From Streptomyces sp. HUAS YS2 (lineage in GTDB: Bacteria > Actinomycetota > Actinomycetes > Streptomycetales > Streptomycetaceae), in contig NZ_CP137573.1 of assembly GCF_033343995.1 (NCBI RefSeq), forward strand, positions 310,001-374,000: 64,000 bases of DNA, written 5' to 3'. Each line of letters starts with the position of its first letter. Within the stretch, counting starts at the first letter, position 1. The position numbers were made by a program, and so were the translations under genes. This document shows positions 8,349 through 16,430 of this stretch, in pieces. The notes below the pieces were generated by a model that was not told where the DNA came from, made no database searches, and saw nothing but the letters and a program-made list of their open reading frames with translations.

Positions 8349-9146
8349 ATGCCGAGTGGTCCCAGCAGTCCCAGCGGCGCCTACCAGCGCTACGTCGCCC
8401 TGGGCGACAGCCAGTCCGAGGGGGTCGGTGACGGGGACGACGTCGCCGGGCTGCGCGGGTTCGCCGACCGGCTGGCCGAGCGGCTCACGGCCGCCGAACC
8501 CGAGGTGCGGTACGCGAACCTGGCGGTACGGGGACGGCTCGCCGGCCAGGTACGCGCCGAACAGCTCGGCCCCGCGTTGGAGTTGCGCCCCGACCTGGCC
8601 ACGGTCGTGGCCGGGGTCAACGATCTGCTGCGGCCGGGGTTCGACGCGGCGGAGGTCGTCGGTCACCTGGAGGAGATGTTCGCCGCGCTCCGGTCCGCCG
8701 GAGCCGACGTGGCCACCGTGACCTTCCCCGACATCGGTCGGATCACCCCGCTCGCCCGGCCGCTCGCGCCCCGCGTGTACGACCTGAACCGGCGGATCCG
8801 CGCCGCCGCGGCGCGGCACGGCGTGGTGGTCGCCGAGTGCGAGGGGCACCCGGTCACGACCGACCCGCGGCTCTGGTCATCGGACCGGCTGCACGCCAGC
8901 CCGCTGGGGCACGACCGCATCGCGGCGGCGCTCGCCGACGCGCTGGGCCTTCCCGGCAGCGACGACACCTGGACCCGGCCTCTGCCGCCGCAGGCCGTCC
9001 CCACCGGTGCGCGGGCGGCTGCGGCCGAGCTGCGCTGGGTGGCCGGGTTCCTCGGCCCCTGGATCGGCCGCCGCCTGCGCGGCCGGTCGTCCGGCGACGG
9101 CCGCACGGCCAAGCGCCCGGACCTGCTGCCGCTCGACGCGGCCTGA
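8349..9146 (+). CDS. SGNH/GDSL hydrolase
   Basis: The 265-residue protein begins YVALGDSQSEG, where Ser21 of the GDS motif is the predicted nucleophile. GVND (near 91) supplies the oxyanion Asn, and SDRLHASPLGH (near 181-190) the Asp-His of the triad. There is no signal peptide, so a cytoplasmic esterase or acyl hydrolase is likely. The C-terminal 50 residues are basic and outside the SGNH core. The start ATG lies about 150 bp from the divergent hydratase gene. Confidence 0.85.
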   Translation: MPSGPSSPSGAYQRYVALGDSQSEGVGDGDDVAGLRGFADRLAERLTAAEPEVRYANLAVRGRLAGQVRAEQLGPALELRPDLATVVAGVNDLLRPGFDAAEVVGHLEEMFAALRSAGADVATVTFPDIGRITPLARPLAPRVYDLNRRIRAAAARHGVVVAECEGHPVTTDPRLWSSDRLHASPLGHDRIAAALADALGLPGSDDTWTRPLPPQAVPTGARAAAAELRWVAGFLGPWIGRRLRGRSSGDGRTAKRPDLLPLDAA

Positions 9147-9202
9147 GTCAGGAGCCCGGGCGGCGGGCTCTCCCGGCCCGCCGCATCGGCATCGGCACCC
9201 GC

Positions 9203-10042
9203 CTACGACCTGCGGCGCGGCTTCCCCGGCTTGCCGCCGCCCTTCGTACCGCCGGCGCCGCCCGCCCGCGCGCCCCGGGCTGCCGGCCGGCCGCCCTGGG
9301 TCTTGCCGCCGGTCTTCCCGGTGGCCTTGCCACCGGCCTTGCCGGTCGCCCGGCCCGCGCCCGGCTTCCGCCCCGCCGCCGGCTTCCCGGCCTGCCCCTT
9401 CGACTCCTCCGCGTCGGCCCGGCGCCCGCGCGAGCTGTTCACGGTCCGGCCGCGGACGATGCCGATGAAGTCCTCCACCATGTCGGTGGTCTCGTCCTTC
9501 GGCCACGAGAGCGCGATGCGCGACTGCGGGGTGCCGGTGACCGTCCGGTACGTAAGGTCCTTGCGGTGATGGAGCCGCGCCAGGGACTGCGGTACGACCA
9601 GGAGTCCGATGCCGGCGGCGACCAGCTCGATCGCGTCGGCGGTGGTCGCCGGACGCTCGAACGCGGGCCTGCCCGGCGGGCGCTCCCAGTCGAGGGTGTC
9701 GTCGAGCGGGTGCAGCAGGATCTCGTCGGCCAGCTCGTCGACGGAGATCTCGTCGGCCGCGGCCACCAGATGATCCTTGGGGACCACGACGACCGTGGTC
9801 TCGGTGTAGAGCGGGATCGCGCTCAGGTCCTCGTCGTCCACCGGCATCCGTACGAATCCCGCGTCGGCCCCGCGGCCGCGCAGCACGTCGAGCGCGTCGG
9901 CGGCGGCGACGGGGGTCAGCAGCAGCGGGATCCCGGGCAGGCGCTCGTTCCAGATCCGTACCCACTTCGCGGGGGTCACGCCGGGCACGTACGCGAGGCG
10001 GAACGAGGGGGAATCTGCGGTGGGGTCTTCCGAGCGTGTCAC
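9203..10042 (-). CDS. LysR-type substrate-binding domain protein lacking an HTH, with a histone-like basic tail
   Basis: The protein has 279 residues and starts at the ATG at 10042. Residues about 15-200 form the periplasmic-binding-protein-like effector domain of LysR regulators (FRLAYVPGVTPAKW, ALDVLRGRGADAGFVRMP, ELVAAGIGLLVVPQSLARL). The LysR DNA-binding domain is absent. The last 75 residues are a low-complexity tail rich in Lys, Gly and Ala, with repeated TGK/GGK units, ending KPGKPRRRS, like the tails of actinobacterial nucleoid proteins. It is divergent from a DUF5997 gene, a pairing I recall from other Streptomyces. The tail could provide non-specific DNA or RNA binding. Confidence 0.8.
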   Translation of the reverse strand: MTRSEDPTADSPSFRLAYVPGVTPAKWVRIWNERLPGIPLLLTPVAAADALDVLRGRGADAGFVRMPVDDEDLSAIPLYTETTVVVVPKDHLVAAADEISVDELADEILLHPLDDTLDWERPPGRPAFERPATTADAIELVAAGIGLLVVPQSLARLHHRKDLTYRTVTGTPQSRIALSWPKDETTDMVEDFIGIVRGRTVNSSRGRRADAEESKGQAGKPAAGRKPGAGRATGKAGGKATGKTGGKTQGGRPAARGARAGGAGGTKGGGKPGKPRRRS

Positions 10043-10099
10043 CAGCCCAGGCTACCGGGCATGGTCGGGACCAGCGCACATGCTCGATATTCTCGAGGT

Positions 10100-10492
10100 A
10101 TGACAGCGCAGCACACCCCCCAGACGATGAAGCCCGCGACCGCCGCGAAGAAGCTCGGCGTGTACCTGCCGGCCACCCCCGCCGAATTCCAGGAGGGCGT
10201 CGTCTCGCGCACGGAGCTCAACGCGCTCCAGACGGAGCCGCCGGCCTGGCTCCGTGATCTGCGCAAGAACGGCCCGCACCCTCGGCCCGTGGTCGCGTCG
10301 AAGCTCGGCGTCTCGATCTCCGGGCTCGCCCGCGGCGGCGTCACCGAGGCGCTCACCACGGAGCAGATCGACGCCCTGAAGGCGGAGAACCCGGAGTGGC
10401 TCCAGAAGGAGCGCGCGACGCAGGCCGAGACGCGCAAGGAGGCCGTGCGCATCAAGGAGAAGAACGAAGAGAAGAACGCCGAGCGCGACTGA
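10100..10492 (+). CDS. DUF5997 family protein
   Basis: The chosen start is the ATG at 10100, giving 130 residues (MTAQHTPQTMKPATAAKKLGVYLPATPAEF). The protein is all-helical in appearance, with two similar halves: KLGVYLP...RTELNALQTEPPAWLRDL and KLGVSISG...TTEQIDALKAENPEWLQKE. Each looks like a short helix-turn-helix or helical hairpin. The C-terminus is a charged KEAVRIKEKNEEKNAE helix. No catalytic motif is seen and the function is unknown. It is divergent from the LysR-effector-domain gene, whose start is 57 bp away. Confidence 0.75.
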   Translation: MTAQHTPQTMKPATAAKKLGVYLPATPAEFQEGVVSRTELNALQTEPPAWLRDLRKNGPHPRPVVASKLGVSISGLARGGVTEALTTEQIDALKAENPEWLQKERATQAETRKEAVRIKEKNEEKNAERD

Positions 10493-10525
10493 GCTCCCCG
10501 CCGGCCCGCCCGGCACCGAGCCGAC

Positions 10526-10567
10526 GGACGGCCCCACCCCCGACGGGGGTGGGGCCGTCCTCTTTTT
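10526..10567 (+). terminator. Rho-independent terminator after the DUF5997 gene
   Basis: A perfect 16-bp stem (10526-10541 with 10545-10560) and a GAC loop are followed by TCTTTTTT. It starts 33 bp after the stop codon and is a textbook intrinsic terminator, insulating the next promoter, which begins only five bases later. Confidence 0.9.
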
Positions 10568-10571
10568 TGCG

Positions 10572-10618
10572 TTGACACCACTTCCTAGAGGTCCTAGGTT
10601 TCTGACTAGAGATGCTAG
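10572..10618 (+). promoter_or_regulatory. Promoter and paired operators of the TetR/hydrolase operon
   Basis: TTGACA (10572-10577), a 17-bp spacer and TAGGTT (10595-10600) form a strong promoter. Two copies of CTAG-AG(N3)-CTAG lie at 10585-10597 and 10606-10618, with centres 21 bp apart (two helical turns). The first overlaps the -10 box. CTAG is rare in Streptomyces DNA, so four in 34 bp argues for a real binding site, most simply for the TetR protein encoded just downstream. Confidence 0.7.
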
Positions 10619-10637
10619 CCAGCAGAGGAGGCGCCGG

Positions 10638-11222
10638 ATGGTGCGCGCGGGTGTGACGGCGGCCCGGCTGACGGAGGCGGCCGCGCTGATGGCGGACGAG
10701 ATCGGGATCGACAAGGTCACCGTCTCCGCTCTGGCCCGGCAGTTCGGCGTGAAGGACGCGAGCCTGTACTCGCACGTCAAGAACCTGCGCGAGCTGCGGG
10801 TCCGCGTGGCGCTGCTGTCCGGCGAGGAGATGACCGACCGCATCGCCGTCGCCGTGGCCGGCCGGTCCGGCAAGGAGGCGCTCGTCGCCTTCGCCGACGC
10901 GTACCGCGACTACGCATTGGCGCATCCCGGCCGGTACGCGGCGTCCCAGATGCGAATGGAACCGGAGGAGGTCGCGGGCTCCGTCGGACTGCGCCGCAGC
11001 GTCGAGCTGACGTACGGAATGCTGCGCGGCTACGGCCTCACCGATCCGGACCTGACCGACGCGGCCCGGCTGCTGCGCAGCACCTTCCACGGCTACATCC
11101 ACCTGGAGCTCAGCGGCGGCTTCGCGCACTCCCGCGAGGTGCGCGAGTCCTGGTCGCGCTCGCTGGACGCGCTCCATGTCCTGCTGACGAACTGGCCCAC
11201 CCGGCCCGAGGGGAACGCGTGA
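10638..11222 (+). CDS. TetR-family regulator
   Basis: The ATG at 10638 is preceded by AGAGGAGG; the product has 194 residues. The DNA-binding domain is at the N-terminus (TAARLTEAAALMADEIG, then VSALARQFGVKDASLYSHVKNLREL). The C-terminal half resembles TetR_C_33-type ligand domains (HPGRYAASQMR...FHGYIHLELSGGF). It overlaps the following alpha/beta hydrolase start by 1-4 bp, so the two are one operon. Tandem CTAG palindromes in its promoter suggest autorepression. Confidence 0.9.
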   Translation: MVRAGVTAARLTEAAALMADEIGIDKVTVSALARQFGVKDASLYSHVKNLRELRVRVALLSGEEMTDRIAVAVAGRSGKEALVAFADAYRDYALAHPGRYAASQMRMEPEEVAGSVGLRRSVELTYGMLRGYGLTDPDLTDAARLLRSTFHGYIHLELSGGFAHSREVRESWSRSLDALHVLLTNWPTRPEGNA

Positions 11223-12052
11223 TGACGAAGACCGAGACCGGCACCCTGACCGTGCCCGGCGCGACGCTGCACTACGAGGTGCGGGGCAGCGGCCCGGTGC
11301 TGCTGCTGATACCGGGCGGGGCGGGGGACGCCGGCCTGTACGCGGGGATGGCCCCGGGGCTGGCCGAGCGGTACACCGTGGTCTCGTACGACCAGCGCGG
11401 GATGTCCCGCAGCCCGCTCGACGGCCCGGTGGGCGACCAGCGGGTGGAGGTGTGGGCCGACGACGCGCGCCGGCTGCTCGACCTGGTCGCGCCGGACGAG
11501 GAGGCCGACGTCCTCGGCTGCAGCTCGGGCGCTATCGTCGCGCTCACCCTCCTTGCCCGGCACCCCGGCCGGCTGCGCCGCGTCGTGGCGCACGAGCCGC
11601 CCCTGGTGGAGCTGCTGGCGGAGCCCGAGCCGTACCGCGCCCTGTTCGCGGAGGTACGGGAGCTGCTGCGGCAGGAGGGTCTCGAAGCGGCGGTGGCGCG
11701 GTTCAGCGAGGGGCTGGGCGATGGCCGGAAGGAGCCCGAGCGCGCGACCGACCCCGCCCCGGAGATCCGGGAGATGATGCCGCGCATGATCGCCAACATG
11801 CCCGTCTTCCTGGAGCACGTGCTGTGCCCGTTCACGGCGAGCGTTCCGGACCTGACGGTGCTGCGCGCGTCCTCGGACCGGCTGGTCCTCGCGGCCGGGC
11901 GGGACTCGCTCGGGCAGGAGGCGCTGTACGGGCCCGCCGCGCGGCTGGCGGAGCTGCTGGGCTCGAAGGTGGTGGAATTCCCGGGCGGCCACCTCGGCGC
12001 CACTGAGGAACCGAGGGAGTTCGGCGCCCTGCTGACCACGATTCTTTCCTGA
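11219..12052 (+). CDS. Alpha/beta hydrolase
   Basis: The protein has 277 residues and starts at GTG 11219 or ATG 11222, overlapping the TetR stop. LLLIPGGAGDAGLY carries the oxyanion turn, VLGCSSGAIVAL the nucleophile elbow (GCSSG), and FPGGHLGATEEP the catalytic His. VVSYDQRGMSRS is the usual strand 4 motif. The family includes esterases, dehalogenases and C-C hydrolases, and the substrate is unknown. Translational coupling suggests the TetR ligand is the hydrolase substrate or product. Confidence 0.88.
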   Translation: MMTKTETGTLTVPGATLHYEVRGSGPVLLLIPGGAGDAGLYAGMAPGLAERYTVVSYDQRGMSRSPLDGPVGDQRVEVWADDARRLLDLVAPDEEADVLGCSSGAIVALTLLARHPGRLRRVVAHEPPLVELLAEPEPYRALFAEVRELLRQEGLEAAVARFSEGLGDGRKEPERATDPAPEIREMMPRMIANMPVFLEHVLCPFTASVPDLTVLRASSDRLVLAAGRDSLGQEALYGPAARLAELLGSKVVEFPGGHLGATEEPREFGALLTTILS

Positions 12053-12119
12053 ACGCGCGCTTCGGGGGCGGCACTCCGCTGGCGTAGGCTGATCTTCATG
12101 ACGTCGACGGGATCGCAGC

Positions 12120-12713
12120 ATGGCGCCTAAGCAGCAGCGAGGCGAGGCGACCGTCGACCGGCTGCTGACGACCGCTCTGCAGGTGTACGCCGCGTCCGGG
12201 CAGCAGGGGTTCACCGTGAACGCGGTGACCGCGGCCAGCGGCGTGAGCCTGGGCAGCCTCTACCACCACTTCGGCAGCTTCGACGGGCTCGCCGCCGGCC
12301 TCTACATCCGCTGCCTGGGGCAGCTCTGCGACGAGGTCTTCGACTCGCTGGCCCGAACACGCACCGTGCGCACCGGAGTCCGCGCGCTGGTCACCTCGTA
12401 CCTGCGGTTCACCGTGGAGCACCGGGACGCGGCGCTGTTCCTGCACGCCTCGGCCTACTCCGGCTATCTGGCCGCCCACGCCACGGAGATCCGCGCGTTC
12501 AAGGCGACGAAGTTCGGGGCGATCGCGGAGTGGCTGCGCCCGCTCATGGAGGCCGGCGAGATCGCCGCGCTGCCGACGCCCGTGATCGAGGTGCTGGTGA
12601 TGGGCCCGATCGAGGAGACCGCGCGGCGCTGGCTGTCCAGTACGTACGACATCGACCTCGCCCAGGCCGCACGCATCCTCCCCGAACGGATCCTGCGCTC
12701 CCTGGAACCGTGA
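12120..12713 (+). CDS. TetR-family regulator
   Basis: The protein has 197 residues from the ATG at 12120. The helix-turn-helix is clear (FTVNAVTAASGVSLGSLYHHFGSFDGLAAGLY). The C-terminal region is helical with no recognised ligand motif. The gene sits alone between the hydrolase operon and a membrane protein gene on the same strand, and its target is not evident. The ribosome-binding site is weak (GGGA), so the start is less certain than the identity. Confidence 0.87.
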   Translation: MAPKQQRGEATVDRLLTTALQVYAASGQQGFTVNAVTAASGVSLGSLYHHFGSFDGLAAGLYIRCLGQLCDEVFDSLARTRTVRTGVRALVTSYLRFTVEHRDAALFLHASAYSGYLAAHATEIRAFKATKFGAIAEWLRPLMEAGEIAALPTPVIEVLVMGPIEETARRWLSSTYDIDLAQAARILPERILRSLEP

Positions 12714-12823
12714 CGGGCCGGAGGCAAAACAGAAAACAATTCCAGAAACGCCTCGCCCGCCCGAACCTCCCTACTTCACACTGGACTTGACTCGGATGAC
12801 GGTCCGCCAGGGGGAGGCGCCCC

Positions 12824-14104
12824 ATGACCGACCATGTCAAGTACCTGCCCACGGGCACGGCTCCCGGGGACGCCGGCACGTGGTCGCCGCACGACGCCGA
12901 GCGCTGGCGTGCCGCGGGCGGCTCCGCCGTCTTCGCTCCGGGAGGCGGCGGTTGGGTCCTCGCGGCGCTCGTCGCGGTCACGTTCGCGCTGACCCCGTGG
13001 CCGGACGGCGCGCCGTGGTCGGCGTACCCGATGGCGGTCCTGACCGCCGCGCTGCCGCTCTGGTACCGGTACCTGCCGGTCCCCGTGCTGCTCTGCGCGG
13101 TCGTCGTCGCCGCCGACGCGGTGGTCTTGCTCGGCGGTGCCGCCGACGGCGGGGTTCGGCTCGGGCTCGTGTCGGCGTTCCTCGCCGCCGTCTGGGCGTT
13201 CACCGGCGCGCTGTTCCGGCTCCGGGCCAGGCGGCGGCAGCGCGCCGTCGCCCGCGCGGCGGCCGGTTCGGCCCGCCACCCGCTGCCGGACGGGATCCCC
13301 GACTCCCACGTTCGACGCGGCGGGCGCTGGATCGGGCTCGGCGGCGGTCTCTGCCTCGCCGCCGCCGCGCTGCTCGCCCACGGGCTCGTCCAGGACCTGA
13401 CGGCGGACGACGGGCCGGCGGCGTACGAGCCGATCGGCCAGCAGGTCACGGCCCTGCTGCTGCTCGTACCCGGGACGACTCTCGTGGGGCGGGGGCTGGT
13501 CACCCGGTGGGCCGCCCGGCGGCTGTACGACGGCCCGCAGCCCGCGCTGATCGTCGGCGTCCGGGCCACGGCGAGCCGGCACCAGTGGATCACCCCGGAC
13601 GCCCGGACCCCGGCCGCGCGACCGCTGATCGCCTACTTCTCCTGGCCCCCGGACACCCATCGCGGCAGGCGGCTCCTGCGCGGCGGAGCGGAGCACACGC
13701 TGCGGCAGGAGCACCACGACATCGACCCGCTCGAAGAGCCCTTCGAGGCGGTGCTGTACGGAACCCTCGCGGAGGGCTCCGAGGCCGTCCTGCAGTACGC
13801 GGTGTACGACGGCGACACCCGCATCGTCGACCGGATCGTGACGGCTCCGCTGCTGCCGCGGCGACGCCGGCGGCCCGGCATCTGGACGTCGTCCGGCGTC
13901 TCCCACCGCCTGACGGAGCGCCGCAGGGTCCGGACGGCCGCGGAGGCGGCTGCCGCGAAGCAGCGGATGGCGGCGGCTCGGCAGAAGGACCGCCGGCCGG
14001 AGTCGACCTCGTCGTCCGGCCGCAACTCCGCCGGCACAAGCTGCGGTGGATGCGGCGGAGGCGGGTGCGGGGGCGGGGGCTGCGGAGGGTGCGGCTGCGG
14101 GTGA
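12824..14104 (+). CDS. Membrane protein with a cysteine/glycine-rich C-terminal tail
   Basis: The protein has 426 residues and starts at the ATG at 12824 (GGGGGAGG upstream). Hydrophobic segments lie near 45-62, 70-85, 86-105, 112-130, 168-186 and 202-225, followed by a soluble domain (about 230-350) and a basic, alanine-rich stretch. The last 20 or so residues are only Cys and Gly (pattern CGGCGGGGCGGGGC), like the tails of TIGR04222-type proteins, but I do not recognise the rest. The tail might bind metal or be lipid-modified. No operon partner is evident. Confidence 0.7.
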   Translation: MTDHVKYLPTGTAPGDAGTWSPHDAERWRAAGGSAVFAPGGGGWVLAALVAVTFALTPWPDGAPWSAYPMAVLTAALPLWYRYLPVPVLLCAVVVAADAVVLLGGAADGGVRLGLVSAFLAAVWAFTGALFRLRARRRQRAVARAAAGSARHPLPDGIPDSHVRRGGRWIGLGGGLCLAAAALLAHGLVQDLTADDGPAAYEPIGQQVTALLLLVPGTTLVGRGLVTRWAARRLYDGPQPALIVGVRATASRHQWITPDARTPAARPLIAYFSWPPDTHRGRRLLRGGAEHTLRQEHHDIDPLEEPFEAVLYGTLAEGSEAVLQYAVYDGDTRIVDRIVTAPLLPRRRRRPGIWTSSGVSHRLTERRRVRTAAEAAAAKQRMAAARQKDRRPESTSSSGRNSAGTSCGGCGGGGCGGGGCGGCGCG

Positions 14105-14430
14105 CGCCCGGGGGGCGTCCACGGGCCCGCGCCGAGGGCCCGGGCAGGGCGTCTTCGGACGTCCGACGCGGCGTCCGGTCGCCCCCTGTGGCACAGTGCG
14201 CCGCGGCACGGCCGCGCCCCGAAGTCCGTGCGGCGGAACGGCAGGTCGGCGTGCGCGAGCCGCGGCGGGACGGTCGGCCGCCCGGGGCCCGCACCGGCCG
14301 CCGTTCACCCGACCGGCCGACCGGCGGGGTCGCCGCCGCACGCCACCCGAACAGACCCGCACCGGGCGTGCACCGGGCCCGGGCCCGGTGCACTGGAAGG
14401 GTCAAGCGTCCGCCGATCACGGAGACGGCC
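14105..14430. other. Intergenic stretch without a recognised feature
   Basis: About 330 bp of very GC-rich sequence between the Cys/Gly-tail membrane protein and a small ORF. Frames are open by composition only, and I see no protein similarity, RNA gene or clear terminator in it. Confidence 0.5.
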
Positions 14431-14622
14431 ATGTACGAAATGCACGTCGGCATCGCACCGCCGGACGGAACCCTCGTCTGGCACATCGCCGCGAAGGACC
14501 GCGCGACCGCCCTGTGCGGTCAGACCCTCCACAAGGAGCCCTCCACGGACCGTGACAACACCGACCGGCACTGCGTGTCGTGCATGAGTTCCTTCCAGGA
14601 ACTGCTCGACCAGCGCGCCTGA
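14431..14622 (+). CDS. Small hypothetical protein with four cysteines/histidines
   Basis: A 63-residue ORF starts at the ATG at 14431 (MYEMHVGIAPPDGTLVWHIA), with GGAG 7 bases upstream. It contains ALCGQTLHKE and DRHCVSCMSSF, giving Cys/His pairs that could bind one zinc ion. Similar short proteins of unknown role occur in Streptomyces. Codon use is normal for a real gene. It stands alone. Confidence 0.6.
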   Translation: MYEMHVGIAPPDGTLVWHIAAKDRATALCGQTLHKEPSTDRDNTDRHCVSCMSSFQELLDQRA

Positions 14623-14757
14623 CGGGCCGTCGCCCGGGGCGACGCGATCCCGGCCCGAGCCCGGCGGCTATCCTGTGACCTGCGCTGACGCGGGGTCGGC
14701 GTACCTCACGCGGACGGCCCGTGCGCCACGGCTGCACGGCAGGAGACGGAGAGCCCG

Positions 14758-15129
14758 ATGGACGCCCAGCATTTCGAGCGGATCACCGCCTTCATCGAGG
14801 CGCGGCTCACCCCGATCTTCGACCCCGCCAACGGCAGCGACCACGGTTTCGGGATGGACGACACCTCGCGCGCCCTGCGCGCGCTGCGGAACTCCGTCGC
14901 CGCCGCGTCCGCGGTCAAGGGACTCGCGGAGCAGCGGGCGGCGGCCGATCCGAAGCTGCGCAGCGTCATCGACCAGGCGCTGGAGCACAACTGGGACGTG
15001 CTGCGGAGCATCGCGCGGATGTGGGAGGACCACGCCGACTTCCGCAAGGAGTTCAAGCGCCACGCCTGGGACTTCGACACGGTGCCGGCCGCCGCGCCGG
15101 AACCGGCCGCCGTCGCATCGGAGGCCTGA
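14758..15129 (+). CDS. Hypothetical protein, mostly helical
   Basis: The protein has 123 residues from the ATG at 14758 (GGAGACGGAGAG upstream). It looks all-helical (MDAQHFERITAFIEARLTPIF, ALRALRNSVAAASAVKGLAEQ, LRSVIDQALEHNWDVLRSIA). There is no signal peptide, membrane segment or catalytic motif. The Ala/Pro-rich C-terminus is probably disordered. I do not recognise the family. Confidence 0.65.
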   Translation: MDAQHFERITAFIEARLTPIFDPANGSDHGFGMDDTSRALRALRNSVAAASAVKGLAEQRAAADPKLRSVIDQALEHNWDVLRSIARMWEDHADFRKEFKRHAWDFDTVPAAAPEPAAVASEA

Positions 15130-15874
15130 CCCCAACCCCGGGACCCCCGCGCCGCTCGGCGCGGGGTGACCTCCGTCGGCGCGAACGCGGCGCCATGCCG
15201 CGGGACGCGGGACGTCCAGGTCGCCGTGAACGCCCCGCGTCGTTCAGCACCGGCACGGAGTCCGGCGTCCAGTTCCGTCGCCACGGCGACGTGAGGCGCA
15301 GCGCCGCTTCCACCAGGCTCGTGCCGAGTACGCTGCGCTGTGCCAGACCTTGTTGTGGCCGGTCGAGCCGATGCCCGGCTGGTCCGGTGAGGAACACCCC
15401 CATACCGGCGTCGTCACCGGCGGCCGCGAGACCAGCCCCGGCTACGCCGAGGAGCAGGCGGCCGAGGAGTTGCGGCTGTGGGACCTGGTCCGGGAGCTGG
15501 CGCCGCAGAACGGCTTGGGCAGCGGAAAGTCTGACCTCGCCGGCATGCGGAGGGCTCGGGCCCGTGCCGTTCTGCCCGAACTCGATGGTGATCGAGAGGA
15601 AACAAGCTTTCCAGGGCCCAGTCCTCGACCGGGCGCGCGTGAGATGCGAGGCGGTTTGGCTACGCGCAGCATGGCCGAGAACCCGAACCCCAGTTGAAGG
15701 AACTGCACCCGTCATGCCTCGAGGAAGGCGAATGGTAGGGCACGTGGGATCGATTCCCGTCAGATTCCCGATGCTCCCCCAACCCCTGACAGCCAGTGGG
15801 TAGCCTCTGCGGTCATCACTCGGCCAGGAACGTGAGACCGGCCGGGGTCGTCGAGAAGAGGGGAGCGAGGATCG
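15130..15874. other. Long gap with a possible decayed coding fragment at about 15370-15510
   Basis: No complete gene is seen in these 745 bp. Within it, 15370-15510 reads WSGEEHPHTGVVTGG...EEQAAEELRLWDLVREL in one frame with strongly GC-biased third positions, which suggests a remnant of a real gene, but it has no convincing start or family. A TCGATTCCCGT sequence near 15749 looks like part of a tRNA T-arm but no tRNA can be folded around it. Confidence 0.35.
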
Positions 15875-16249
15875 ATGTTGAGTGTGGAGACGTCTCTGAA
15901 GGAGGCGATGACCTCGATCGAGGGGAGCCTGGGAGCCGCACTGGTCGACTACACGAGCGGCATGGCGCTAGGGACGCTTGGCGGGGGCAAGGACTTCGAC
16001 CTGACGGTGGCCGCCGCAGGGAACACCGATGTGATCCGGGCGAAGGTCCGCGCCATGGAGATGCTGGGTCTCAACGAAGAGATTGAGGATGTACTGATCA
16101 CTCTCGGCAGCCAGTACCACCTCATCCGGCTGCTCAAGGGCCGCGGGGGCAACGGCCTGTTCCTGTACATCGTCCTGGACAAGGGCCGGGCGAACCTGGC
16201 AATGGCCCGACACCAGCTCAAGCGCATCGAAGCAGGACTCGAGCTGTAG
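15875..16249 (+). CDS. Roadblock/LC7-like protein
   Basis: The protein has 124 residues from the ATG at 15875. LKEAMTSIEGSLGAALVDYTSGMALGTLGG, then a beta strand pair with VAAAGNTDVIRAKVRAMEMLG, and LIRLLKGRGGNGLFLYIVLDKGRANLAMARHQLKRIE follow the Roadblock/LC7 (MglB-like) pattern. Such proteins regulate small GTPases, and in Streptomyces they usually sit in cvn (conservon) operons. Here no GTPase or histidine kinase is adjacent, so this is a solitary copy whose partner must lie elsewhere. Confidence 0.75.
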   Translation: MLSVETSLKEAMTSIEGSLGAALVDYTSGMALGTLGGGKDFDLTVAAAGNTDVIRAKVRAMEMLGLNEEIEDVLITLGSQYHLIRLLKGRGGNGLFLYIVLDKGRANLAMARHQLKRIEAGLEL

Positions 16250-16283
16250 CCACCCCCTGTTTCCCGGCTCCCTCATGCCCACA

Positions 16284-16303
16284 AGTTGAAAGAGTCTTCA
16301 ACT
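16284..16303. promoter_or_regulatory. ArsR-type operator candidate
   Basis: AGTTGAA (16284-16290) and TTCAACT (16297-16303) are perfect 7-bp inverted arms around AGAGTC. The TTGAA/TTCAA arms resemble ArsR/SmtB operators. It lies about 130 bp upstream of the ArsR gene at 16431. A terminator role for the preceding gene is possible but there is no T-run. Confidence 0.55.
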
Positions 16304-16430
16304 CGGCACATCTGAAAATGGTCAGGCGAGGGTAGACCGGAGCCGGGAGACGGAAGGATGGCCGGACTGCAAGTCGCAGGTCTGGCCGACCGGCCTTGGA
16401 ACGGTCCAACCCGATTGGGAGTGTTGTCGC

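Noticed and set aside
12776..14362. A long minus-strand frame over the Cys/Gly-tail membrane protein
   Set aside because: Low-complexity translation; the plus-strand gene has a good ribosome-binding site and hydrophobic segments.
15735..15785. A tRNA-like T-arm (TCGATTCCCGT) followed by a C-rich end
   Set aside because: No matching 5' acceptor strand, D-arm or anticodon arm can be found upstream within tRNA length.
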